Positions 30,951-40,034 of a stretch of DNA of 64,000 bases are shown in pieces. The stretch lies in contig NZ_GL622200.1 in NCBI RefSeq assembly GCF_000185305.1, positions 575,252 through 639,251 on the forward strand, read 5' to 3'. Source of the stretch: Aggregatibacter segnis ATCC 33393 (GTDB lineage Bacteria; Pseudomonadota; Gammaproteobacteria; Enterobacterales; Pasteurellaceae). The notes beneath the pieces were generated by a model. That model worked only from the letters and a program-made list of their open reading frames with translations, was not told where the DNA came from and did not search any database. The translations under genes were made by a program, and so were the position numbers. Within the stretch, counting starts at the first letter, position 1. The number at the start of each line of letters is the position of its first letter.

Positions 30951-33593
30951 TTAATGGCTTGGTGGCAATGCACCCTGATTCCATTTCTGGCTATCTTGCG
31001 GACGTTTTATTTGCAATAAGAAACGTTGATTCGCCTTTGCCGGTTCCTGAACGACTGTGCCGGATGGTGTAGAGAAAGAAATTCCGCCTTTGAGCAATTG
31101 CTGCACACTGCCTGTGTTAAATTGTGCCCCAGACAAGCTCAGATTGAAATCATAGCCCGAAGCAATCCAGAATTCAGAGTTTTTGCGGACTAAATGTTGG
31201 TATTTTGACGCAATGACAATATGAATTAATACGCGATCGCCGAGGGAGTTTAGCTCTAAATTTTTAATTGTACCTACTTCTACACCGCGATACATGATCG
31301 GCGAACCGGTAGTAATGTTTAACGCATCTGTCGTTTCCAAGACAAGCGGCAAGCCATTGGTGTATTTGATGTTATTGTTGACGGATTGGGTTAAGGCAAA
31401 TTGGGTTTTCGTTTTGCCGGAACCAATCTCCACATCAATATACGGTTGCAATAGGCTGTCGATATTTTCAATACCACCAGCGGAAATTTGCGGTGAAATC
31501 ACTTTGAAACGGGAGCCTTCTTTGGCAATTAATGCCATATAGTTCGGATGAATCAACGCTTTGCTGATGATTTTATTATTCTTTTGATCTAATTGAACGC
31601 TGTCAATTTCGCCGATCGTTAAGCCCAAATAACGTAGCGCCATGCCTTTACTTAAATTCGTCGCATCTTCTGCCGTGAGGATAATTTGTTGTCCGGCAGA
31701 TTTTGCTCGAAGTTCATTCGGATAAAGGGTGCGATTATGTTTGCTACCACTGTTATCAAAACTGATTGCGCCTTTTAGTGAACGGGTAATCGGTGTTGCT
31801 TGAATGCTGATACCTTTCGGCGTAATGTCAATTTGCGCCGCACTTTCCACCCAGAACAGGCTTTTATCAGTTAATAAGTGTTGGTATTTCGGATAAATAA
31901 ATACATCAACTGCAAAGTTTTGCTGTTGTGGACGGATATCTAAAATTTTGCCCACTTCATATTGGCGATAAAGTACCAATGAGCCTTTGTTAATACTTGG
32001 CAAATTAGACGTCGTCAGGGTGAGTGTTGGGGTTGGGCGATTATCGGTAATGCCAGCTTCTGCACTAGCTAAATCGCGATAAAGTACGTAATTTTCTTTT
32101 GCTTTACTTTGTTCTTTGCCCGCAATGACTCGAATGCCGCCTTGTAACCATCTTTCTGGCGTGGCAGCTTCAAAGCGTAAGCCATCAACGCCAATACTCA
32201 CATCAAAATTGGATGCTGCAACAAATAACGTATCACTGTGGATCAAATGGCGATAATCAGCGGCAACGGCAACTTTAAATTGCACCCCATCGGAAGCGAC
32301 ATGTTGCGCGACCACTTCACCAATTTGAATATTGTTATAGATCAGCGGTTGTCCTTCACTAATGCCGTAAGTTTCCGGCGCGGTTAAGTTGAGTACTAAG
32401 GTATTCGGTTGTTTGAGCAATAACTCGCTTTCTTTAATTACATTAAAGGCGGTTTGAGTATCGCCATTGCCCGGCAGAACTTCAAAATATTGACCGCGTA
32501 AAAGTTTTTGAATATCGGTTAAATCGCCTAAGCCACTTTTTTTCGCACGCAATACAATGTGAGTATTCGTTTTAAATAAATTGGTTAGGTTGGGATCAAT
32601 GAGCAAGGTGCCACTTAACATTTCATCGTTATTTTCTACCGCACTTAATTTGGATAGCACACCAATCTCGGTGTTTTGGTAATACACTTGTGTTTTACCT
32701 GCCTCAAGCCCGGCGACATTCGGAATATTCACGCTGATATTAATGCCGCGTTTTGCCGCTTGTAAGTTGGAATAAAGCGTATAGGTTTCGTTCATTTCTG
32801 CAATCGGACTGTCGTGCGGTGAGTCAAAAGCGGCGGCACCTTGCACAACAGCATTCAGACTATCTATGTTCACATTTAAACCGGATACACCGATATTGGC
32901 ATTGATGCCGCTGATGTTCCAAAAGTGGCTGTCTTTTTTCACAAATTTTGCATAAGGTTTATCGATGACAATATCGATTTCTACTTTTTTACCGTCTTCG
33001 GTGAAATGGTAGTCATAGACTTTCCCCACGGGCATTTTTTTGTAATAAATGGAGGCGCCAATAGAGATAGAACCAAGATCATCAGCAATTAAATGGATCA
33101 ATAAATCGCCCGGGTTTAATTGCGCAATAGGGCCTTCTGTTTCTGCAATAAATTCGTGTTTAGCATCGCCATCACCAGGTTGTAACGTGATGTAGTTACC
33201 TGACACCAAGGCATCCAGCCCTGAAATCCCGGCTAAAGAGGCACTTGGCTTGACCAACCAAAATTTAGTGTTTTCGCGCAGGATGCTTTTGGCCTCCGGA
33301 TAAATATTGGCCACTACATCGACTTTTTGCAGGTTGTCGGTAAAGTTAACTTTCTTCACAACACCGATTTGTAGCCCCTGATAGCGAATTTGGGTTTTAT
33401 CTGCGACTAAACCTTCACCGTTTGCGAAAGTAATACGAACGCTGACACCTTGTTCTTGAATTATTTGAAAGAACAAAATAGCACCGATACAAAGCGCAAT
33501 GAAAGGAAGAAGCCAAAAAGGTGAAATACGTCTATTTTGAGTGACGTTGGCATCGACTTCAGTGTGTGTTGTGTGTTTTGTGTTGTCTGTCAT
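30951..33593 (-). CDS. letB: Seven-domain MCE lipid-transport protein LetB (YebT)
   Basis: 880 residues with an N-terminal transmembrane helix (about 25-45) and seven MCE domains. Each is marked by a pattern like xVxYxGxxIG, for example IRYQGLQIGVV, IYYKKMPVGKV, VYYQNTEIGVL, LIYNNIQIGEV, VLYRQYEVGKI, LRYLGLTIGEI and IMYRGVEVGTI. In E. coli LetB (877 residues) stacks into a periplasm-spanning tube that carries lipids between the membranes. PqiB has only three MCE domains, so this is LetB. Its start lies 35 nt inside the letA end. Confidence 0.95.
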   Translation of the reverse strand: MTDNTKHTTHTEVDANVTQNRRISPFWLLPFIALCIGAILFFQIIQEQGVSVRITFANGEGLVADKTQIRYQGLQIGVVKKVNFTDNLQKVDVVANIYPEAKSILRENTKFWLVKPSASLAGISGLDALVSGNYITLQPGDGDAKHEFIAETEGPIAQLNPGDLLIHLIADDLGSISIGASIYYKKMPVGKVYDYHFTEDGKKVEIDIVIDKPYAKFVKKDSHFWNISGINANIGVSGLNVNIDSLNAVVQGAAAFDSPHDSPIAEMNETYTLYSNLQAAKRGINISVNIPNVAGLEAGKTQVYYQNTEIGVLSKLSAVENNDEMLSGTLLIDPNLTNLFKTNTHIVLRAKKSGLGDLTDIQKLLRGQYFEVLPGNGDTQTAFNVIKESELLLKQPNTLVLNLTAPETYGISEGQPLIYNNIQIGEVVAQHVASDGVQFKVAVAADYRHLIHSDTLFVAASNFDVSIGVDGLRFEAATPERWLQGGIRVIAGKEQSKAKENYVLYRDLASAEAGITDNRPTPTLTLTTSNLPSINKGSLVLYRQYEVGKILDIRPQQQNFAVDVFIYPKYQHLLTDKSLFWVESAAQIDITPKGISIQATPITRSLKGAISFDNSGSKHNRTLYPNELRAKSAGQQIILTAEDATNLSKGMALRYLGLTIGEIDSVQLDQKNNKIISKALIHPNYMALIAKEGSRFKVISPQISAGGIENIDSLLQPYIDVEIGSGKTKTQFALTQSVNNNIKYTNGLPLVLETTDALNITTGSPIMYRGVEVGTIKNLELNSLGDRVLIHIVIASKYQHLVRKNSEFWIASGYDFNLSLSGAQFNTGSVQQLLKGGISFSTPSGTVVQEPAKANQRFLLQIKRPQDSQKWNQGALPPSH

Positions 33594-34839
33594 AAATTTC
33601 CCAAATTAAGCGGCTATCAAATTGTTCCGCTGCAATCATTGTTAAGAAAACTGCGGCGCCAAAATACAGCGCAGCAGTGCCTACAGAAAAATCAATAATT
33701 TGCCCTCTGGTGACTAAGGACATCATGAGTGCTAAAACGAATAAATCCAACATCGACCAGCGACCGACAAAATGGACCACATGCAATAAACGCATTTGCC
33801 AGCGGATGGAGTGTTTCAGCTTAAAATGTACACAAATCAGTAAATATAAAATAATCAATACCTTACTGACGGGCACGAAAATACTGGCGGTGAAAACGAC
33901 AAAGGCAATGAAATAGCTTCCCATGTCAATAAAACTTAGCACGCCGGACATTAGCGTATCGGCACTTGGTGCGCCATTGACATAGATTACCGAGATGGGC
34001 AGCAGGTTTGCCGGGAAGAGCATGATAATACCGGCTAACAATAACGCCCAAGTCCGTTGTAATTTTATGGCAGAAGGAATATCAATTTGCGAATAACAAC
34101 GCGGGCAAATTTCTTTGCCTTTATTATCCGTCAAGGGATTAAGGAAACTGTATTGGCAATAATGACAGTAGCGCAAATCCTCTGCTTTGGTGATGTCGTT
34201 GACCGCCTTACTTTGTGGGTAAAAATCATTCCACACTTCTGCCGGGTTAATTTTGATAAATAATAACGTGGTTAAAAGTGCAGTAAAAATAAAGGCGATT
34301 AAATAAATATCCAATTCTAACGTGGCGTATTCTTTTACTTTGAACATCGTCACCCCCAGCGCCACTAAATATACATCAAACATGACCCACGGTTTAATGT
34401 AGCCTAAGGAGATTAAAAGGTTGCGAGGTTTGGCTTTGACCATTTGCGCTAAGCGCAACAAAATGACTAAAAGCGCAAAGGCAATAGGCATAAAAACAGC
34501 ACAAATAAAAATTAAAAATGCCGTATAAGAGAAGCCTTGTGTTGCCATTTTCCAAACCCCTTGCCATACCGAAGCATTAATTTTTTCACCGAGCAGGTGA
34601 ATGCTCAACAGCGGGTAGGTGAGCGCAAAGGGCATGAGTATCAAAATTGAAAGGGCTATAATGGAACAGCGTTTAAGGCTCCAGCGGTTGGTTGAGTACA
34701 ACACATTATGGCAGCGCGGACAGACAGCGCGTTGGCCTTTTTGTAAGGGCAGAATTTTGATCACGGCATTACAATCGCCGCAGCGGGCTATGCGGGAGTA
34801 ATTTGCCTTGGTCAAATCGGTTTGTAACTTGCCTGTCAT
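33559..34839 (-). CDS. letA: LetA (YebS/PqiA family) inner-membrane partner of LetB
   Basis: 426 residues with eight or so transmembrane helices in two PqiA-type halves. Each half begins with a zinc ribbon: CGDCN with CPRCHNVLY near residues 19-47, and CHYCQYS with CPRCYSQI near 220-250. LetA works with LetB in lipid transport at the inner membrane. Its C-terminus overlaps the letB start. The gene is divergent from proQ. Confidence 0.93.
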   Translation of the reverse strand: MTGKLQTDLTKANYSRIARCGDCNAVIKILPLQKGQRAVCPRCHNVLYSTNRWSLKRCSIIALSILILMPFALTYPLLSIHLLGEKINASVWQGVWKMATQGFSYTAFLIFICAVFMPIAFALLVILLRLAQMVKAKPRNLLISLGYIKPWVMFDVYLVALGVTMFKVKEYATLELDIYLIAFIFTALLTTLLFIKINPAEVWNDFYPQSKAVNDITKAEDLRYCHYCQYSFLNPLTDNKGKEICPRCYSQIDIPSAIKLQRTWALLLAGIIMLFPANLLPISVIYVNGAPSADTLMSGVLSFIDMGSYFIAFVVFTASIFVPVSKVLIILYLLICVHFKLKHSIRWQMRLLHVVHFVGRWSMLDLFVLALMMSLVTRGQIIDFSVGTAALYFGAAVFLTMIAAEQFDSRLIWEIYDRQHKTHNTH

Positions 34840-34986
34840 GAATTGTTATTCCTCATTAAAGAAACGCGTATTTTATACTGGTTCTTTTCTTTTGGCACGG
34901 ATTTGCTGAAGATGGCATAAAAAAGTGCGGTCGTTTTTGCCGGCGTTTATGATTTCTCCACGCTAAAACTGATTATTCATTGTCAT

Positions 34987-35007
34987 TTTTAGCCAAAGTG
35001 GCTAAAA
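34987..35007 (+). promoter_or_regulatory. Terminator-like hairpin in the proQ leader
   Basis: TTTTAGCCA-aag-TGGCTAAAA, a perfect 9-bp stem with a 3-nt loop, followed after eight bases by TTTTTT (35016-35021). It lies 55-75 nt before the proQ start codon. Whether it is transcribed is unknown. Confidence 0.5.
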
Positions 35008-35061
35008 TGTGGCAAGTTTTTTCTATTCAAAATCTATATAGGATGTCTACAGGATTTCGTC

Positions 35062-35670
35062 ATGACAGAAGTACAAAAATTAACTAATAATAAAGAAATA
35101 ATTGCTTATTTGGCGGAAAAATTTCCGCTCTGTTTTTCTCTTGAGGGCGAAGCAAAACCATTAAAAATCGGTTTGTTCCAAGATTTAAGTGAAGCATTAA
35201 AAGATGATGAACGCGTAAGTAAAACACAATTACGTCATGCTTTACGTCAATATACGTCTAACTGGCGCTATTTACATGGTTGTAAAGTGGGTGCCGTGCG
35301 TGTGGATTTACAAGGTAATCCGGCTGGTGAATTAGAACAGGAACATGCGGATCATGCTGCTCAACAATTAGCGGAAGCTAAAGCATTGGTTGCACAAAAA
35401 CGCGCAGCGGAAAAAGCCGCCAAGCCGGCAACGGAGAAAAAGCGCCCGGCGCGTCGTACTCCAAAACAGGGTGAAAAAATGGCACGTAAACCTAAATTAG
35501 CGCTGACCAGCGTAAACATGGCAGAGTTACAAGAAGGTCAGCTGGTGAAGGTCAAAGTGGGCGACAGAGCGCAAAATGCTAAAGTGTTGGAATTCTCCAA
35601 CGAGGCCGCCCGCGTAGAATTAGATAACGGTTTGGTCGTAAACGTCACAGCAGATCGCTTATTTGCTTAA
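35062..35670 (+). CDS. proQ: RNA chaperone ProQ
   Basis: 202 residues. The N-terminal FinO/ProQ domain (about 1-115: PLKIGLFQDL, RHALRQYTSNWRYL) binds structured RNA, especially 3' terminator hairpins. A Lys/Arg/Ala-rich flexible linker (about 115-150) is followed by a C-terminal Tudor-like domain (LQEGQLVKVKVGDRAQNAKVLEF). ProQ is a global partner of sRNAs and mRNAs. It sits upstream of prc as in E. coli, but here a strong hairpin separates the two. Confidence 0.96.
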   Translation: MTEVQKLTNNKEIIAYLAEKFPLCFSLEGEAKPLKIGLFQDLSEALKDDERVSKTQLRHALRQYTSNWRYLHGCKVGAVRVDLQGNPAGELEQEHADHAAQQLAEAKALVAQKRAAEKAAKPATEKKRPARRTPKQGEKMARKPKLALTSVNMAELQEGQLVKVKVGDRAQNAKVLEFSNEAARVELDNGLVVNVTADRLFA

Positions 35671-35680
35671 ACCAACTTTT

Positions 35681-35718
35681 AATGAAGTTATCTGTGCAGA
35701 TAACTTCATTTTGTTTTT
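35681..35718 (+). terminator. Terminator between proQ and prc
   Basis: AATGAAGTTATCT and AGATAACTTCATT form a 13-bp stem with loop GTGC, followed by TTGTTTTTG, beginning 10 nt past the proQ stop. Confidence 0.85.
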
Positions 35719-35742
35719 GCCGTATATATTAGGAAAGTTTGA

Positions 35743-37800
35743 ATGAAATTGACTAAAACGAAAAATTATTTGACCGCACTTGTATTAGGAACATTGTTTC
35801 TTAATGTGGGTGTTGTTGACGCGGTGCAACCTAAGTTAAAGCCTTCAGATATTGTTGCACTGCAACCTTCTGAAGCGAATATGTTTGCCACGAAACGGGC
35901 AACAACACGTTTGACACAGTCTCATTATCGTAAATTTCAATTAGATGACGAATTCTCTGAGAAGATTTTTGAGCGTTATCTCAAAGGATTAGACTTTAAC
36001 CGTAATACTTTTTTACAGTCGGATATTGATGATTTACGCGCAAAATATGGCAAAAAAATTGATGATGAATTGAATGCAGGCAACTTGGATATTGCGTTTA
36101 ATATCTATGATTTAATGATGAAACGTCGTTATGAGCGTTATCGTTACGCATTGTCTTTGTTGGATAAAGAGCCTGCTTTAAATGACGATACGCAAATTGA
36201 AATTGATCGTGAAAAAGCCGCATGGCCTAAAACGGAAGCGGAAGCCGATAAATTATGGGAAGCGCGTGTTAAAAATGACATCATCAATTTGAAATTAAAA
36301 GACAAAAAATGGCCTGAAATTAAAGAGAAATTAGTTAAACGCTATAACTTGGCCATTCGTCGATTGACTCAAACCAAAGCGGATGATGTGGTACAAACCT
36401 ACTTAAACGCATTTGCCCGTGAAATCGATCCACACACCAGTTATTTGGCACCTCGTACGGCAAAAAGCTTCAATGAAAGTATGAATCTTTCTTTGGAAGG
36501 TATTGGTGCTACGTTACAGTCTGAAGACGATGAAACCAGTATTAAATCGTTAGTGCCTGGCGCGCCGGCAGAACGCAGTAAAAAACTTAAAGCTGGCGAT
36601 AAAATTATTGGTGTGGGCCAAGAAAAAGGTGAAATTGAAGATGTAGTCGGTTGGCGCTTAGAGGACATTGTTGACAAGATCAAAGGTAAAAAAGGGTCTA
36701 AAGTTCGTTTAGAAGTTGAATCGGCTAAAGGTGGCAAGTCCCGCATTGTTACCTTGGTACGTGATAAAATTCGTATTGAAGACCAAGCAGCAAAATTAAC
36801 GATTGAGAAAATGGATGGCGTTGATGTTGCGGTGATTAAGATTCCTAGTTTTTACTTGGGATTAACAGAAGATGTCAAAAAATTACTTAACGACATGAAA
36901 GCGAAAAAAGCGTCTGCATTAATCGTTGATCTTCGTGAAAATGGCGGTGGTGCTTTAACGGAAGCCGTTGGTTTGACCGGTTTATTTATTAGCGATGGCC
37001 CGGTTGTTCAGGTTCGCGATGCTTATCAACGTATTCGTGTACATGAAGATCCGGATAATGCGCAACAATATACCGGTCCGTTATTGGTTATGATCAATCG
37101 TTTTAGTGCATCAGCCTCTGAAATTTTTGCTGCGGCAATCCAAGATTACAATCGTGGTATCGTTATTGGGCAAAATTCTTATGGAAAAGGCACCGTTCAA
37201 CAAAGCCGCTCTTTGAATTTTGTTTACGACTTGGATCAAACGCCACTGGGTTTATTGCAATATACGATTCAAAAATTCTATCGTATCAATGGCGGTAGCA
37301 CACAGTTGAAAGGTGTTGCACCGGATATTCAATTCCCAGATGTCATTGATAGTAAAGAATATGGTGAAGAAAAAGAAGATAACGCATTGCCATGGGATAA
37401 AATTCCGTCAGTGAATTATTCTGAGGTGAGCGAAGCACGCGAACCGGTCTCTGAATTGGTGCAAAAACATAATGCCCGCATGGCGAAAAATCCGGAATTT
37501 ATTGCACTTAACGAAGATTTAAAAGTGCGTAATGAACGTCGTGAACGTAAGTTCTTGTCGTTAAATTATCAAAAACGCAAAGCGGAAAATGATAAAGATG
37601 ACGAGAAACGTTTGAAAGACATTAATGAGCGTTTCAAACGTGAAGGTAAAAAGCCATTGAAAGATATTGATGATTTGCCGAAAGATTATGAAGCGCCGGA
37701 TTTCTTCTTGAAAGAGGCCGCTGCAATTGCGGCAGATATGGTTAAATTTGAGCAGAAAAAGGCTGAAATAAAACAGGCTGATAAGTCTGCAAATCAATAA
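35743..37800 (+). CDS. prc: Tail-specific protease Prc (Tsp)
   Basis: 685 residues, close to the 682 of E. coli. Signal peptide at the N-terminus; the periplasmic enzyme carries a PDZ domain (about 240-320: GIGATLQSEDDETSIKSLVPGAPAERSKKL-like) and the S41 catalytic core with the nucleophile Ser in FSASASEIFAAAI and the Lys in SYGKGTVQ about 25 residues later. It processes penicillin-binding protein 3 and, with an adaptor, degrades murein endopeptidases. The C-terminal part is highly charged. Neighbouring genes also act on murein. Confidence 0.96.
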   Translation: MKLTKTKNYLTALVLGTLFLNVGVVDAVQPKLKPSDIVALQPSEANMFATKRATTRLTQSHYRKFQLDDEFSEKIFERYLKGLDFNRNTFLQSDIDDLRAKYGKKIDDELNAGNLDIAFNIYDLMMKRRYERYRYALSLLDKEPALNDDTQIEIDREKAAWPKTEAEADKLWEARVKNDIINLKLKDKKWPEIKEKLVKRYNLAIRRLTQTKADDVVQTYLNAFAREIDPHTSYLAPRTAKSFNESMNLSLEGIGATLQSEDDETSIKSLVPGAPAERSKKLKAGDKIIGVGQEKGEIEDVVGWRLEDIVDKIKGKKGSKVRLEVESAKGGKSRIVTLVRDKIRIEDQAAKLTIEKMDGVDVAVIKIPSFYLGLTEDVKKLLNDMKAKKASALIVDLRENGGGALTEAVGLTGLFISDGPVVQVRDAYQRIRVHEDPDNAQQYTGPLLVMINRFSASASEIFAAAIQDYNRGIVIGQNSYGKGTVQQSRSLNFVYDLDQTPLGLLQYTIQKFYRINGGSTQLKGVAPDIQFPDVIDSKEYGEEKEDNALPWDKIPSVNYSEVSEAREPVSELVQKHNARMAKNPEFIALNEDLKVRNERRERKFLSLNYQKRKAENDKDDEKRLKDINERFKREGKKPLKDIDDLPKDYEAPDFFLKEAAAIAADMVKFEQKKAEIKQADKSANQ

Positions 37801-37814
37801 ATCTCTTGTTTTTG

Positions 37815-37844
37815 GATCGCACTTTTATAAGTGCGGTCGTTTTT
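37815..37844 (+). terminator. Terminator between prc and the L,D-transpeptidase gene
   Basis: GATCGCACTT-TTAT-AAGTGCGGTC (one G-T wobble), followed by GTTTTTAAG. One arm is an exact uptake sequence and the other a one-mismatch copy. Confidence 0.78.
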
Positions 37845-37874
37845 AAGAAAGTTTATAAAAATTAAGGTAAGTTG

Positions 37875-39338
37875 ATGAATACTCGAACGTTTAAATTAGT
37901 TACTCTCGCGATGATAAGCGCGCTTTATGTGGGGAATGTCGCTGCAGAAGAATTACAGCAAAGTGATTTAACTCTCGCCACACAGCAGTTGGAGCTAGAA
38001 AATAAGGTCGAGGAAGCGCGTTTAGCTGCTGAGAAAAAAGCCGAAGAAGAACGTTTGGCGATTGAAGCTGAAAAACTTTTCTCTGAGCGTTTTGGTGATA
38101 TCTCTCTTCAATTTAAACCTTTAATTGCCAAAATTTATGTTGAGAATCATTTTTCTCCAATTTGGACAGATAATCAGGCCAAGCAGCAATTTTTACACGA
38201 TTATGCCTTAGCGATTGCCGGGGGAATTTCAAAACGCTCAGCAAATGCTTTAAATGCGATCTATGAAGCCGCTGGAAAAGGCGAGTTAATTGAAGATGTT
38301 CTGTTAACCGATGCATTTTTAGATTATTTGTTTTATGCCACCAATGTAGCGGAATCCGCCCAAAAATGGTTATATGCAGGCAATAGCTATAAAGCCGGTC
38401 AGTTAAGTGATGAGCAAGTGTCTGCATGGTTAAGTGCGGTCAAAAATAATGATAATTTCACTTTTGTGAAAAATCTTTCCGGCGAAAATGCGCTCTTTAA
38501 GCAAACATCGGCGCGCGTTGCTCATATGATTGAAGCGGGTGTTGATAAGCATAATATGGTTGAATTGCATCGTTTGGCGATTAATGCTCAACGTTTACGC
38601 ATTTTACCGGTATTCCAAGATGGTATTTTCGTGAATATTCCAAGTTACGAACTTAATTATTATCGCGATGGACAAGTGATTTTAAGTTCTCGTGTGATTG
38701 TTGGACAATCAAGCCGTAAAACGCCGGTGATGTCTAGTCGTTTGAGTAATGTGGTAGTGAACCCGCCTTGGAATGCGCCAACCCGTTTGATTAACGAAGA
38801 CATTATTCCAAAAGTACGTAAAGATCCGAGTTATATTTATCGCCATGGCTATACGATTATTGATGGTAGCGGCAATACTATCGATCCTTACACTATCGAT
38901 TGGGAAAATATGTCGGCGAAAAGATTCCCATATCGCTTGCGCCAAGCACCAAGTGATAACAGTGCATTAGGAAACTATAAATTCAATATGCCGAGTTCTG
39001 AGGCAATTTATTTGCACGATACACCGAAACGTAATTTATTCGGCAATAAAAACCGCGCTTTGAGTTCCGGTTGTGTCCGTGTGGAAAAATCTGATCAGCT
39101 AGCGACAATTTTACTCAAAGAAGCCGGTTGGACGGATGAAACAAAACAAAATGTACTGAAAAGTAAAAAAACAACCTCAGCGGGTATTAAATCGGATAAT
39201 CCGGTCTTTTTGTATTATGTCACTGCATGGGTGGATAAAGATCAAGTTCACACATTGCCGGATATTTACGGTTATGACAAAACGCCTGATTTAAGTTATA
39301 TTAATTGGGATATTTTAAAACACTATATTCAACGTTAA
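37875..39338 (+). CDS. ycbB: Murein L,D-transpeptidase, YcbB/LdtD type
   Basis: 487 residues. Signal peptide, then a short charged coiled coil (residues 35-70, rich in Glu, Ala and Lys), a helical scaffold domain, and the YkuD catalytic domain with the motif SSGCVRV (catalytic Cys near residue 398) and the upstream HDTPKRNLFG. It makes 3-3 cross-links in peptidoglycan. E. coli LdtD is about 615 residues; the shorter form is normal in related Pasteurellaceae as far as I recall. I start at ATG 37875, preceded by AAGGTAAG, rather than TTG 37872. It follows prc by 74 nt. Confidence 0.92.
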   Translation: MNTRTFKLVTLAMISALYVGNVAAEELQQSDLTLATQQLELENKVEEARLAAEKKAEEERLAIEAEKLFSERFGDISLQFKPLIAKIYVENHFSPIWTDNQAKQQFLHDYALAIAGGISKRSANALNAIYEAAGKGELIEDVLLTDAFLDYLFYATNVAESAQKWLYAGNSYKAGQLSDEQVSAWLSAVKNNDNFTFVKNLSGENALFKQTSARVAHMIEAGVDKHNMVELHRLAINAQRLRILPVFQDGIFVNIPSYELNYYRDGQVILSSRVIVGQSSRKTPVMSSRLSNVVVNPPWNAPTRLINEDIIPKVRKDPSYIYRHGYTIIDGSGNTIDPYTIDWENMSAKRFPYRLRQAPSDNSALGNYKFNMPSSEAIYLHDTPKRNLFGNKNRALSSGCVRVEKSDQLATILLKEAGWTDETKQNVLKSKKTTSAGIKSDNPVFLYYVTAWVDKDQVHTLPDIYGYDKTPDLSYINWDILKHYIQR

Positions 39339-39405
39339 TCCGTGGAATTTAGCTTGGTAACCTTAATCAAGTAAGCGGATTGTTATCATATTTAGGAAAT
39401 ACATA

Positions 39406-39966
39406 ATGAGTCATATTAACCATGGTCGACGTAAATGGTTATCGCTAGGAGGAATTGTATTAGGCGCTTCACTTTTGCCGAATACGGTTTTAGCGGCTGT
39501 ATCAACGCCAAAACCACGCCTACTAAGTTTTCGTAACATTAATACCGGTGAGAAACTGAGTGCAGAATTTGCGCTTGGACGTGGTTTCAGTAATGCCACG
39601 TTGCGATTATTAGACCACCTTCTACGTGATAAGCGTACCAATCAGGTTCATCGAATGGACCCAAATCTTTTTACCAAATTCTATAAGGTGCAGCAAAATC
39701 TCGGCTTACGCAACACGGAAATTCAAATTATTTGTGGTTATCGTTCTGCTGCCAGCAATGCGGCAATGCATCGTCGTAGCCGTGGAGTTGCAAGTAATAG
39801 CTATCATATTCGTGGACAAGCCATTGATTTTCGCATTGATGGCATTCCGTTAGCGAAAGTACGTGATGCGGTTGATGCGCTACAAAATGGTGGTGTTGGC
39901 TTTTATCCACGCAGTAATTTTGTGCACATGGATACCGGCCCGGTGCGTACTTGGCGCGGTAGTTAG
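39406..39966 (+). CDS. ycbK: YcbK-family (DUF882) M15-like murein peptidase
   Basis: 186 residues. The N-terminus HGRRKWLSLGGIVLGASLLP is a twin-arginine-like signal, so export through Tat is likely. The domain resembles zinc D-Ala-D-Ala peptidases (M15): GYRSAASNAAMH near residue 115, HIRGQAIDFRIDG near 140 and FVHMDTGPVRTW near 173 carry the His-Asp-His metal ligands. E. coli MepK (YcbK) cleaves 3-3 cross-links made by L,D-transpeptidases, which suits its place next to ycbB. Confidence 0.92.
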   Translation: MSHINHGRRKWLSLGGIVLGASLLPNTVLAAVSTPKPRLLSFRNINTGEKLSAEFALGRGFSNATLRLLDHLLRDKRTNQVHRMDPNLFTKFYKVQQNLGLRNTEIQIICGYRSAASNAAMHRRSRGVASNSYHIRGQAIDFRIDGIPLAKVRDAVDALQNGGVGFYPRSNFVHMDTGPVRTWRGS

Positions 39967-39986
39967 TAAAAACATCTGATATTTAG

Positions 39987-40013
39987 ACCGCACTTTTGTG
40001 CGGTTTTTTTACC
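39987..40013 (+). terminator. Terminator after ycbK, built from one uptake sequence
   Basis: ACCGCAC-TTTT-GTGCGGT followed by TTTTTTT, 20 nt past the ycbK stop. The next gene begins 22 nt later, so its transcription may rely on read-through or a promoter inside ycbK. Confidence 0.88.
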
Positions 40014-40034
40014 GAAAAATATGGCGAGTATCGT

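Noticed and set aside
30951-33593. PqiB rather than LetB
   Set aside because: Seven MCE repeats are countable, against three in PqiB, and the length matches LetB.
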